A DNA stretch of 64,000 nucleotides, from assembly GCA_003193925.1 (NCBI GenBank), contig PSPG01000006.1, positions 1 to 64,000 of the forward strand, written 5' to 3'. The first letter of the stretch is position 1. The number at the start of each line of letters is the position of its first letter. Shown piece by piece: positions 20,178-27,930 of the stretch. A model generated the notes under the pieces. That model worked only from the letters and a program-made list of their open reading frames with translations. It was not told where the DNA came from and searched no databases. Source of the DNA: Candidatus Thalassarchaeum betae (GTDB lineage: Archaea; Thermoplasmatota; Poseidoniia; Poseidoniales; Thalassarchaeaceae). Position numbers and translations under genes: made by a program.

Positions 20178-20189
20178 GTGATATACAAA
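20178..20189 (-). promoter_or_regulatory. TATA box for pepA
   Basis: Minus-strand TTTGTATATCAC, inside a strongly AT-rich gap (20178-20244), is centred about 34 nt upstream of the ATG at 20149. Predicted transcription starts only a few bases before that ATG. Confidence 0.55.
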
Positions 20190-20244
20190 GAATTGTATTG
20201 TAAAAACGACGTTTTAATAGCGTTTTGTAATTAAAATTACATGA

Positions 20245-21585
20245 TTATTGCTCAAATCGGCGATTTTCACGATTTATCGCCGCAAGCGCGATTGCGACCA
20301 TGCTGAGCAGCAGGGACGGTGCCGGAAGCAAGTCCCACGAGTCATCGCCGGCTGCGCTCAGGACGCTCTCGTTGACTGGCTCGTTGACCCAGAGAGCGGC
20401 GTCGATCACCCGCTTCTGGTAATGGAGCTCGAAGTGACCGCCCGAGATCATGCTCAGCCCGCTCGCATCCAGCCTCACATCGGTGTGGTTGCTGGCGTTG
20501 ACGCTGAAGTTGTCCGAGTGCCACAGCGCCTCGCCCGCCTCGTCCACGTAGTGCAGGGTGGCGTTTGCCGTGCTGGCTCGCCCGAGGTTGGTGACGCTCA
20601 GGTCGGCATAGCCATCCTCGACCTCCAGCGAGTCCACGCTCAGCCTCGCTCGCCAGTACCAGACGTTCGATATCAGGTAGCGCATAACCTCCAACTCGAG
20701 CGCTAGGCGGTCGCTGACCGACTGGACGCTGCCGAGCAGGAACTGCTCGTCATCAGTCTCGAAGGTGAAGCAGGGGTAGCCCATGATGCCGTAGCCGTAG
20801 TCGCGGCTGGTGCCGTGGGTGGGGTAAATGCCTGCATTGGCATTGCGGATCGGCAGGTCGGCGTCGATCTTCTCGTGGATGTCGTCGCGGATGAACTCAA
20901 AGAGCTCCCAGTCCGAGGGCATGTTTGGCGTGAAGCCCCACGGGTACGCGAGGATCCACGTGCCCGTATGCATCGTTACGTAGAGGTCGGCCTCGGTCAC
21001 CCACTCGTGCATGTAGTCGGCGTTGTTGCTGGTCTCCGGCTCGGAGAAGGGACCGTCCCCACTCGCCGTCTCGTCCTCGGTCCAGTGGTGGTCGTAGTTG
21101 CGGTTGAGGTCGACCTGGTTCATGTTCCATCGCGTGTCGGCGTCGTTTCCGTCGGCGTTGAGCAGCACCATGATGTGAATCTCGGTGTTCTGCAGCACCT
21201 CGATGGCCTCGGCATCGCCGTTGCCCCAGCCCTCGATGTAGAACTCCGCGGTCAGGAACGCCAACTCTGTCCCGAGATGCTCGTTACCGTGGTGACCGCC
21301 ATCGATGTACACCTTCTCCTTGAGCGAGCCGTCGCTCTTGTTCTCAACCGACCAATCGGAGATCTGCAGCACCCACTGCTGTCTTCCGTACAGGGTAGTC
21401 CCCGCAGTGACCAGACGGACCACCTCCGGGTAATCGTCCTCCCAGGCCTGCAGGTCGATAGTCAGGGTGGCATAGCTGTGGTACCAGTGCTCCTGAGTTA
21501 GGTCCGGCTGCTGAGCGGTGGCGACCGGGGCGGCGCCTCCGGCGATAACCAGAGCAACCAGCGCCAGCGCCGCAGCACGCTGCAT
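20245..21585 (-). CDS. Secreted zinc carboxypeptidase, M14 family, membrane-anchored
   Basis: 446 residues. A Sec signal peptide (residues 1-24, ending VATAQQ) precedes an M14 domain with DGGHHGNEH (the HxxE zinc pair), MNQVDLNRNYDHHW (substrate Arg/Asn) and VTMHTGTWILAYPWG (third zinc His). The catalytic Glu is likely in FTFETDDE. The C-terminal 150 residues are beta-rich, ending in a membrane helix (PSLLLSMVAIALAAIN) and a positive tail, so the enzyme is probably tethered outside the membrane. It trims C-terminal residues from extracellular peptides or proteins. Confidence 0.92.
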   Translation of the reverse strand: MQRAAALALVALVIAGGAAPVATAQQPDLTQEHWYHSYATLTIDLQAWEDDYPEVVRLVTAGTTLYGRQQWVLQISDWSVENKSDGSLKEKVYIDGGHHGNEHLGTELAFLTAEFYIEGWGNGDAEAIEVLQNTEIHIMVLLNADGNDADTRWNMNQVDLNRNYDHHWTEDETASGDGPFSEPETSNNADYMHEWVTEADLYVTMHTGTWILAYPWGFTPNMPSDWELFEFIRDDIHEKIDADLPIRNANAGIYPTHGTSRDYGYGIMGYPCFTFETDDEQFLLGSVQSVSDRLALELEVMRYLISNVWYWRARLSVDSLEVEDGYADLSVTNLGRASTANATLHYVDEAGEALWHSDNFSVNASNHTDVRLDASGLSMISGGHFELHYQKRVIDAALWVNEPVNESVLSAAGDDSWDLLPAPSLLLSMVAIALAAINRENRRFEQ

Positions 21586-21610
21586 GGCAATCCGAGCGGG
21601 CGGAGCCCGT

Positions 21611-22546
21611 TCAATCCTTCTGATTCAGGCGCGATAGCGCGTGACAAGCCAGTATCTTGGTTGCTATCAGCGCCGCGTTGAATTGGGTGAGCGAGTCGTC
21701 CTGCCCCGGTGCTATCTCGTTGATGTCGGCCCCGATGACAGTGCTTCCGGTGGCCGCGAAGAGTCTCTCGATAAGATCTACTGCGGCCCAGTGGGATAGC
21801 CCCCCTGGGACGGGGGTGCCAGTGGCTGGAACGAGCGCACCATCAAGTCCGTCGACATCGAAAGTGAGCCATACGGTCCCTTCCACTTGCCCGATGCGCT
21901 CGGTCAGCCGGGCCCAGCCAGCCTGCCCATCGCACACGCCCATGAAGTCGCGGGCGAACCAAGTCTCGACGCGGCCGTCCGCCGTAGCGAAGGCAGCCTC
22001 TTCGCGTGACAGCGCCCGCGTACCGATCTGAATGACTCGTCCGACGCCCGCATCGAGCGCGCGACGCACCGCTGTGCCGTGCGAGAAGCGCTCGTCGTTC
22101 AGTTCGTCGCGCAGGTCGGCGTGAGCATCGATCTGGATGAGGGTCAGCCGCCCGAGGTCACCCCCGAGGTCGGGGTGGCCCGAGGCCGCCTCCATCAGCG
22201 GCGGCAAGATGCCGTGCTCGCCCCCGAGGACGATGGGAAACTGCTCGCCATCGAGCCACGGGGCTGCATAGTCCCGGATGGAGTCCAACTGCTCCCTGAG
22301 AGTGGGGGCATCAGAGCCCCAAGCCACGGCGGTGTGGACACTGAGCCCGCAGGGCAGATCATCCGGCAGCAGGGGGTCGTACAGCTCGATCTGAGAGCTG
22401 GCTTCGATGCACGCTGCAGGACCCTTCTCGGCCCCCTCTCCCCAACTGGTAGTCATCTCGAAGGGCACCGGGAGAACTACTACGTCCCAAGGTCCTGAGT
22501 CTGCCTCCTCCAGACCTAGGAAACGAGCCCTTTCCGAGCCTTCCAT
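21611..22546 (-). CDS. speB: Ureohydrolase, probable agmatinase
   Basis: 311 residues. The binuclear manganese motifs of the arginase/agmatinase family are complete: GGEHGI, IDAHADLRDE, and FDVDGLDGALVPATGTPVPGG, with DINEIAPGQD near the end. Agmatinase gives putrescine and urea from agmatine, a polyamine route common in archaea; arginase or formimidoylglutamase activity cannot be excluded. It ends 25 nt before the carboxypeptidase start on the same strand and may be co-transcribed with it. Confidence 0.88.
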   Translation of the reverse strand: MEGSERARFLGLEEADSGPWDVVVLPVPFEMTTSWGEGAEKGPAACIEASSQIELYDPLLPDDLPCGLSVHTAVAWGSDAPTLREQLDSIRDYAAPWLDGEQFPIVLGGEHGILPPLMEAASGHPDLGGDLGRLTLIQIDAHADLRDELNDERFSHGTAVRRALDAGVGRVIQIGTRALSREEAAFATADGRVETWFARDFMGVCDGQAGWARLTERIGQVEGTVWLTFDVDGLDGALVPATGTPVPGGLSHWAAVDLIERLFAATGSTVIGADINEIAPGQDDSLTQFNAALIATKILACHALSRLNQKD

Positions 22547-22639
22547 GCCTCCCCGAAAGTAGCAGGCAGATTAACCACTTCGGAGCGAAGAAGGGGGAAA
22601 AACGAGGCTGAGCGAGAGACGGTTGAAATAGCGCGGGCT

Positions 22640-22650
22640 TCCATATTATA
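22640..22650 (+). promoter_or_regulatory. TATA-like box for the 137-residue orphan gene
   Basis: TCCATATTATA lies about 25 nt upstream of the ATG at 22669, with a GGAGG ribosome-binding motif (22656-22660) between them. Confidence 0.5.
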
Positions 22651-22668
22651 CCACTGGAGGGAGACGCG

Positions 22669-23082
22669 ATGGGTTTGACGCTAGCACAACTCACACAGGC
22701 CATACGACGCAAGGTCGACATCGACATGGAGACTATCGTGGCCGAGTCGATCGCCGAGCACGCCCTCGGCTTCTTCGGCTTCTCGAACCGCATCATCGAC
22801 AACGCCCTCGAGCCCACCGACCGCAACCTGTTCTACCAGTTGCAGGACTACGACCTGCTCACCACCGAGTCTGAGGAAACCACCCTGTGGGACGGCCGCG
22901 AGTGGAGGATTCACTACTGGAAGTTCAAGGCCAGCGCAGAGGAGTTTGCCCGCATGCCGGTCGATGACGATAAGTCCGACGAGGAAGAGGACCCGTACGC
23001 CCACATCTACGAGGATGTCCCAGTCTCGCTGTGGCGCGAACGCTCCGGTGAGGATGACGACTACGAAGAGCCCCTGTTCTGA
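22669..23082 (+). CDS. Small acidic protein, winged-helix-like N terminus, unknown function
   Basis: 137 residues. The first 95 residues are mostly helical and end in a beta-hairpin-like stretch (LLTTESEETTLWDGREWRI), compatible with a winged-helix fold; the last 40 are very acidic (DDDKSDEEEDPY, GEDDDYEEPLF). No family is recognised. It has a good GGAGG motif 9 nt before the ATG and its own TATA-like box. Its closeness to a promoter, small size and acidic tail would fit a regulatory or RNA-polymerase-associated protein, but nothing in the sequence proves it. Confidence 0.75.
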   Translation: MGLTLAQLTQAIRRKVDIDMETIVAESIAEHALGFFGFSNRIIDNALEPTDRNLFYQLQDYDLLTTESEETTLWDGREWRIHYWKFKASAEEFARMPVDDDKSDEEEDPYAHIYEDVPVSLWRERSGEDDDYEEPLF

Positions 23083-23129
23083 GTAGCAACGTCCCCATTG
23101 TTTCATATCTCCGGGGGAGAGGCACTCCC

Positions 23130-26100
23130 GTGCCTCGCGCGAACGCCGCCGTAGCCGTACTGGCGATCCTGCTTCTCAGCGGGCCCGCTGCCATGGTCGG
23201 CGCTGCCGAAGACGACACTCCGACGACCTGCACCGTGCTGGTCGACTGGGATGCCGAGGAGCACTGGGACAGCGGCTGGAACATCACCTACGACGTCCTC
23301 CACCGATACCGCGTCGTCTTCGACCCGCCGTTCACCAACGGCAGCACGCCAAGCGCCCTCACCGTCGACGTACAGCACCTCCGCGACGGCGAGGTCATCG
23401 CCACCACCTCGAACGCCACAGTGGTGAACGCCGGCGGCGAGGTCGATGTCATCATCGACTCCGAGCCGGAGTTCAGGGACCGTATCTCGGTTTCGGTCGA
23501 GACCGGCGAGGCGAGCTGCTCGCGAGCCCTCGACATCACCAACTGGAACCAGCCAATCGCCGACCACGAGATAACCCGCGAGACCACGTGGTCGATGGAA
23601 GGCGCAGAGGACGGCCAGGGCATCGAGTTCGAGGGACGAGGCTGGCAGAAGAGGACCGGCAGCATCCTCGAGTCCAACGAGCTCGGCAACGGCACCTTGA
23701 CTCTTGATGCCATGAACGGCTCCGAGGGCCTGCAACTTGAACTCAACCTCGACAGGATCTGGCTCAACGAGACCTACGACGGCAACGAGCTTCTGCAGCA
23801 GGACTTCGAGATGAGCGGCAGCGGCTCGCTCTACCTCAACACCTCCGAACAGGGCGAGGAGGGCGAGAGCAGCGGCTTCGAGGTCCAGGTCCAGGTCAAC
23901 GACGTCTACGTACTGCGCTCCTGGTCCGGGGGCGAGCTGACCGAGAGGTTCAGGATCGACGGCACAGGGTGGCTCTCATTCAACGGAGGCGACAACAACA
24001 GCAGCGGCGGTGGTTTCGGCCAGTTGTCGACCTTCTACTTCGAGACTTGGGACGAGGACGACCGCAGGCGCCTTCAGCACCTCCAGATCGAGGCCAACGC
24101 CACGCTCCGCCTCAATGGGGGGGACAGAGACTACTTCTCCTTCGACCTCGATGAGTTCAGGATCCTCGAGCGCTGGGAGGACGGCATCCGGGAGCAGCAG
24201 CACTTCATGATACTGGGAGGCGGTGAATTCAGTTTTGAGATAAGGGACGAGTTCTTCCAGGTCGATGTAGAGGGCACCATCCCGGTGATACACTTCGAGA
24301 GCCAGGGCGGCGAGACCGTAGCGGAGACGATCCGAGTCGACGGCACCTACGACGGCGATGCCGCGGGCAGTTTCGGACTAATCAGAAGGATCGTGGACTC
24401 CGGCTCCCAGGAGAACGCGACCGGAGCCATGTTCGAGGTGGACAAGATCGAGAACGAGTTCTGGTTCAACGTCTCGGCCACCCCGATCGGGCCGATTACC
24501 GAGGAGTGGCAGGCAGAGCACAACCTGACCTACGAGTTCACCGTCCCGCAGACGGACTGGGGCAACCGCACCATCCGCTACCAATACATCGAGGACAACG
24601 GCACGGTGAACAACGAGTACCCCGAGCTCTCGCCGATCATCATGCAGGCTGAGGCTCCCGAGGCCGAGGTCATGTTCGAGAATCACATCTCGAGGGAGAC
24701 CGGCGCCGCCCCCGAGATGGTTCTCGTCGGTGACCGCTTCTCTCTTGTGGGTAACGACGCGATGATCCTCGCCATCCAGGTGACCGCCATCGTCGTCGAC
24801 GAGATGGACGGCCACACGGTCGAGGTCGCTGAGTGGCTGGGGGACTACGGCGAGAACAGCCACGCCTCGGGCAGCGTCGTCAATGAGGGCCCTCTGGCGG
24901 GCCTGCTCAACGAGATCCACCGCTGGGTAGAGATCCAATTGGGCGAGAACGGCTCAATGGGCAAGGACATCGCCTTCGTAGAGCACCAGATGGTGGACAG
25001 GGTCCTCTCGCCCTCGGTCATCACTGCCGAGGAGAACACACCGCCATCGATGATATCCATCGGCTTCCGGGAAGGCGGACTGCTGACTGAGGGCGACTCG
25101 GCGCACCTCGAGGTCGTCGTGGACGACTTCGACACCGATGTGACCGATGTCACCGTCGATCTCACTCAGATCGGCCTGGGGATAGTCGAGCTGTCAGATT
25201 CCGGTCTGCTCGGCGACCACACCATCCACGACGACATCTGGACCGCGCTGATTACCCACGACGGGCTGGAGCACGGCCTGATGGAAGTCACCGTGGGGAT
25301 GGAGGACATCTGGGTCTACGTCGAGGAGGAAGCCGCGCTCGAGGTGACCAACGCAGCTCCCAGGATGATGTCACTGGTCTTCACACCCGACTCGGTCAAG
25401 CGCGGCGATCCGGTCGGGGTGAGCGTCACCGCGGTCGACGGCCACGGAGTGGAGTCCGTTGGAATCGACTTGCTGAGCGCTGGCGGTGAGCTGACTTCGC
25501 TGTCCGAGTCCGACGGCGTCTGGAGCGGCCAGTTCACAGTGCCCTACGGAATGTCCCCCGGTGAGCGAACCATCCCCGTGCGAATCACCGACGGGGACGG
25601 AGGAACCACCATGGCAGTGCACGTGCATCCCAACGGGTATCCAGTGGAAGCTCCGACACTGACCATCGAGAACGAGGCCCCCTGGGTCAGCTCGGTGACC
25701 GTGATGAGGGACGGTGAGCAGGCCGAGACGATTCACGCGCCCGACGGGGGCGATCCGATCACGCACACGCTGGAGGCGACCATAGAGGACCCCGACGGCG
25801 TCTCCTCCGCCCAAGCGAGGATAGGCAGACTCGCTCCTATCGGGAACTCCGACAAGTGGCTTCTGATGGTCGATGACGGGAGCAGTGGCGACAGGGTCGC
25901 CGGCGATGGCGTCTACACCATCCAGTTCGATGTCCGAGCGAGTCTGCCCGAGGGCGACATAACGATCCAGATCCGCGCTACCGACACCTACCTGTCGATG
26001 ACCCCGGATGCTCTGCAGAGCCATATCCTACAGTTGGAGAAGATCGACTCCGGTGGAGGCGGAAGCAGTTGGATAAGCGACAACGCGACGACCTTGGTGT

Positions 26101-26177
26101 TCATCGCATTGGCTCTGCTGCTGGTAGTCGGAATCACAGCGGTCGCTGTGTCTTTGCGGAACTCTGAACTTGAGTAA
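23130..26177 (+). CDS. Large secreted surface protein with Ig-like domains and C-terminal membrane anchor
   Basis: 1015 residues from GTG 23130. There is a signal peptide (residues 1-25, AILLLSGPAAMVGAA), about 500 residues of beta-rich sequence with many N-glycosylation-type NxS/T sites, then Ig-like or cadherin-like repeats in the C-terminal 350 residues with recurring patterns such as DGVWSGQFTVP and GDGVYTIQFDV. A Gly/Ser linker (GGGGSSW) leads to one membrane helix (TLVFIALALLLVVGITAVAV) and a short cytoplasmic tail. It is probably a cell-surface adhesin or envelope protein with no enzymatic motif. Its stop codon directly abuts the displaced tRNA-Gly fragment at 26178. Confidence 0.8.
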   Translation: MPRANAAVAVLAILLLSGPAAMVGAAEDDTPTTCTVLVDWDAEEHWDSGWNITYDVLHRYRVVFDPPFTNGSTPSALTVDVQHLRDGEVIATTSNATVVNAGGEVDVIIDSEPEFRDRISVSVETGEASCSRALDITNWNQPIADHEITRETTWSMEGAEDGQGIEFEGRGWQKRTGSILESNELGNGTLTLDAMNGSEGLQLELNLDRIWLNETYDGNELLQQDFEMSGSGSLYLNTSEQGEEGESSGFEVQVQVNDVYVLRSWSGGELTERFRIDGTGWLSFNGGDNNSSGGGFGQLSTFYFETWDEDDRRRLQHLQIEANATLRLNGGDRDYFSFDLDEFRILERWEDGIREQQHFMILGGGEFSFEIRDEFFQVDVEGTIPVIHFESQGGETVAETIRVDGTYDGDAAGSFGLIRRIVDSGSQENATGAMFEVDKIENEFWFNVSATPIGPITEEWQAEHNLTYEFTVPQTDWGNRTIRYQYIEDNGTVNNEYPELSPIIMQAEAPEAEVMFENHISRETGAAPEMVLVGDRFSLVGNDAMILAIQVTAIVVDEMDGHTVEVAEWLGDYGENSHASGSVVNEGPLAGLLNEIHRWVEIQLGENGSMGKDIAFVEHQMVDRVLSPSVITAEENTPPSMISIGFREGGLLTEGDSAHLEVVVDDFDTDVTDVTVDLTQIGLGIVELSDSGLLGDHTIHDDIWTALITHDGLEHGLMEVTVGMEDIWVYVEEEAALEVTNAAPRMMSLVFTPDSVKRGDPVGVSVTAVDGHGVESVGIDLLSAGGELTSLSESDGVWSGQFTVPYGMSPGERTIPVRITDGDGGTTMAVHVHPNGYPVEAPTLTIENEAPWVSSVTVMRDGEQAETIHAPDGGDPITHTLEATIEDPDGVSSAQARIGRLAPIGNSDKWLLMVDDGSSGDRVAGDGVYTIQFDVRASLPEGDITIQIRATDTYLSMTPDALQSHILQLEKIDSGGGGSSWISDNATTLVFIALALLLVVGITAVAVSLRNSELE

Positions 26178-26204
26178 TGGTACGAGTGCCGGGATTTGAA
26201 CCCG
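26178..26204. repeat. Displaced tRNA-Gly 3' end (att-like direct repeat, left copy)
   Basis: 27 bp identical to 27810-27836. On the minus strand it spells the T-arm, the 3' acceptor strand, the discriminator A and CCA of the tRNA-Gly, then departs from the tRNA sequence. It begins on the base after the stop codon of the upstream surface-protein gene. Confidence 0.8.
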
Positions 26205-26339
26205 CATCGAGGCGGTCCCGTCGAGGCCATCCTGCCGGGCTACGCCGGCGCCATCCGTGACGCCCTCGAGGCCGGTGACCTCGACGCCGTGCGCCGGATG
26301 CTCGACCTCCTCGCAGCCCTGGGGGGTGAGCCGGCTTGA
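26178..26339 (+). pseudogene. C-terminal half-ORF completed only in the circular form
   Basis: An open frame without a start of its own runs from the repeat to a stop at 26337-26339 and encodes 53 residues ending in a helical segment (IRDALEAGDLDAVRRMLDLL). The same frame of the repeat is used by the right-end ORF starting at 27627. Joining the two at the repeat gives one 114-codon ORF. In the integrated state this half has no evident start or promoter. Confidence 0.5.
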
Positions 26340-26341
26340 CC

Positions 26342-26530
26342 TCAGTCCCTGACCATCGACTGGTTCAACCTACCATCTGGACCTATGACGACGTCGCCGA
26401 CCGGTCGCCATTCAAGTCTGATGAGGTCGTTGACCAGAGCGTCCAACACGGCCACCAGCTGCACGCTGTCCTCTTCCACCCCAAGGCCCCCTTTTTCGCG
26501 GGTTCCCGCAGTCACCGTCTTGTACTCCAT
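26342..26530 (-). CDS. DUF1737-like small protein
   Basis: 62 residues from the ATG at 26530. The start MEYKTVTAG, a central VAVLDALVNDLIRLEWRPVG and the end GPDGRLNQSMVRD match my recollection of the short DUF1737 pattern (YKVV, then helix, then GWxPLG, then QAMV), found in bacteria and phages with unknown function. It is convergent with the left half-ORF. A longer frame upstream to 26902 looks like non-coding extension. This is the best-supported protein inside the element. Confidence 0.6.
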   Translation of the reverse strand: MEYKTVTAGTREKGGLGVEEDSVQLVAVLDALVNDLIRLEWRPVGDVVIGPDGRLNQSMVRD

Positions 26531-26568
26531 CAAGCCGCACACTCTCTGTCGGTTGAAGGAGGCATCGC

Positions 26569-27147
26569 ATGAGCGAGGCTCTGGCAGCCTGGAACGGCTA
26601 CGTGTTCGACCGCCCACGATCGCCTCGCTGGGAGGGCGTCTATCCCGGCCCGGAGATGGCGCTGCGCCGGCTGCTGTGGGCTCGCCTGCTGTCGCAGGTC
26701 GACAAGCGACCCAGCAATCTGGCCGCTTATCCAGCCCTACACCAGGGAACGGCTCCAGGAGACCAGCACCATGAGCGCCAGGACTGCCAGACAACCCCCC
26801 AGGAGTCGCCCCAACGGGACGCTGTCCAAGCGGCTCGGTGGTTCGACATCGGTTCGGCCCGTCACAGGCGGCACCCCCATCATGCCACGCGGAGGCGGCC
26901 ACGGTCCTTCAGACCCACCCCTTACCTTGACCCTCATGAGAGAGCAACTGAGAACGCATCACCGAGGACCGAGAGGGGTACTCCAAATCCCGGCGTTCGC
27001 ACCCGAGCCAGGAGGTGGTCGGGTGAATCAGGTGGGAGTGAGGGATTAGCAAGTGCAACAACCGACAACCGACCGATGTCTATCGAGTCTATCGCGCACC
27101 AGCCCCGGGTCCCTCAGCCCCCAAGCCCCCGGGGCAACCGGCGATAG
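26569..27147 (+). CDS. Element ORF of uncertain extent, possible frameshift
   Basis: A strong ribosome-binding motif (GAAGGAGG) ends 7 nt before the ATG at 26569. The first 45 residues look protein-like (YVFDRPRSPRWEGVYPG, ALRRLLWARLLSQVDKRPS). After about 26713 the +1 frame looks more natural (DPAIWPLIQPYTRERLQETS, leading into an ORF that ends at 27049), whereas the original frame turns His/Arg/Pro-rich. This suggests a frameshift or sequencing error near 26706-26714. No family is recognised. A minus-strand ORF (26737-26937) with a hydrophobic C-terminal helix overlaps it and is a competing interpretation. Confidence 0.4.
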   Translation: MSEALAAWNGYVFDRPRSPRWEGVYPGPEMALRRLLWARLLSQVDKRPSNLAAYPALHQGTAPGDQHHERQDCQTTPQESPQRDAVQAARWFDIGSARHRRHPHHATRRRPRSFRPTPYLDPHERATENASPRTERGTPNPGVRTRARRWSGESGGSEGLASATTDNRPMSIESIAHQPRVPQPPSPRGNRR

Positions 27148-27160
27148 GAGGGAGGTTGGT

Positions 27161-27502
27161 ATGAGGATAGCGGCAGTCCCCCCGATCCGCTACCTGCGGA
27201 CGGACTCGACGGGGACCGCGATCGTCGGCCTGCCACCGCTGCGCATCACCCAGGAGTGCGCCTCGTGCCACGCCTGGCTCGATTTGTCCGCGTACCGCAC
27301 CCTGGCGGCTGCGTGCCGCTCGTGCGAGGCTGTTGAGGTGGCGGGCCGCATACAACCGACCGCCAGCCGACAAGCAGGAGGCGGCCCTGCCGATACGAGC
27401 CGGTCAAGGGCAGTTCAAAAGCCCTCCTCCGGGCGTCCCATCGCGTGCGCGGGTGAACCCCCCACTCAACCAGCCGTCAACCCGGCGTCAAAGGCACCTT
27501 AA
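27161..27502 (+). CDS. Small zinc-ribbon-like protein of the element
   Basis: 113 residues from the ATG at 27161, which has a very strong TAGGAGGGA motif 7 nt upstream (27145-27153). Residues about 30-60 hold two CxxC pairs (CASCHAWLDL and CRSC) 17 residues apart, a typical zinc-knuckle spacing. The C-terminal half is Pro/Ser/Ala-rich and low in structure. Such short zinc-ribbon proteins are common on phages and plasmids of high-GC bacteria. Function is unknown. Confidence 0.5.
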   Translation: MRIAAVPPIRYLRTDSTGTAIVGLPPLRITQECASCHAWLDLSAYRTLAAACRSCEAVEVAGRIQPTASRQAGGGPADTSRSRAVQKPSSGRPIACAGEPPTQPAVNPASKAP

Positions 27503-27626
27503 GGCGAAAAACGGGACAAACTCAGCGATTTCGAGGACCGTGGCGCGAAGTCCATAGGCCCACACTGTCCCCGGTCCGACTCGACACCGCCAGCCGCGGT
27601 CATCCGAAAGCAGGAGAACGACGAAC

Positions 27627-27863
27627 ATGACCCCGACTGATGACTCACACGACCTCACGCCGCCGATCACCTACGCCGCCTGCGAGTCGAGCGTGGGCGA
27701 TGTCCTGGTAGCCAACTTCCACCCGGTCGGCAGCGACGGACGCAGCCGCCCGCTCTGGTTGAATCGGGGTGCCCTGCACCGCGGCGCGGCCACTGCCGTG
27801 GCAGGCGGTTGGTACGAGTGCCGGGATTTGAACCCGGGTTCAGGCGTTGGCAACGCCCGGTGA
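27627..27863 (+). CDS. N-terminal half-ORF running into the tRNA-Gly gene
   Basis: 78 residues from the ATG at 27627, preceded by AGGAG (27612-27616). The first 61 codons lie inside the element (for example VGDVLVANFHPVGSDG); the last 17 are an antisense reading of the tRNA. When the repeat at 27810 is joined to its copy at 26178, the frame continues into the left half-ORF, giving 114 residues. Integration therefore replaces its natural C terminus. Function is unrecognised. Confidence 0.45.
   Translation: MTPTDDSHDLTPPITYAACESSVGDVLVANFHPVGSDGRSRPLWLNRGALHRGAATAVAGGWYECRDLNPGSGVGNAR
27810..27836. repeat. att-like direct repeat, right copy, within tRNA-Gly
   Basis: Identical 27-bp partner of 26178-26204, covering the T-arm to CCA part of the intact tRNA-Gly on the minus strand. 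Confidence 0.8.
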
Positions 27864-27884
27864 TAACCACTACACTACACTCGT
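27810..27884 (-). tRNA. tRNA-Gly(GCC), CCA encoded
   Basis: Read on the minus strand, 7-bp acceptor arms (ACGAGTG / CACTCGT) pair fully. The anticodon stem GGGCG/CGCCT encloses loop TTGCCAA with anticodon GCC, and the T-arm CCGGG/CCCGG has loop TTCAAAT. The discriminator is A and CCA is encoded (27810-27812 complement). The gene is complete, as expected for a tRNA rebuilt by an integrating element. Confidence 0.95.
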
Positions 27885-27930
27885 GCGGGCTCGGGGAAAC
27901 GAGGCTCGCTTTTCTAAGCGTCGGTAGGCC

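Larger units (their letters stand above)
26178..27836. mobile_element. 1.63-kb putative integrated element in the 3' end of tRNA-Gly(GCC), no integrase
   Basis: A 27-bp direct repeat bounds the segment: 27810-27836 is the 3' part of the intact minus-strand tRNA-Gly, and 26178-26204 is an identical displaced copy in the same orientation. Repeat spacing is 1632 bp. This is the layout left when an element carrying a tRNA 3' end integrates, rebuilding the tRNA and displacing the old end. The content is GC-rich and differs in style from the host, with strong ribosome-binding sites before several short ORFs. A half-ORF at the right end joins in frame to a half-ORF at the left end when the repeats recombine. 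No recombinase gene is visible, so it would need an integrase in trans or is a deletion remnant. Confidence 0.65.

Noticed and set aside
26205-26340. Truncated integrase gene at the left end of the element
   Set aside because: The open frame encodes only about 44 residues past the repeat, with no tyrosine-recombinase R-H-R-Y motif; it fits better as the second half of the attP-spanning ORF.
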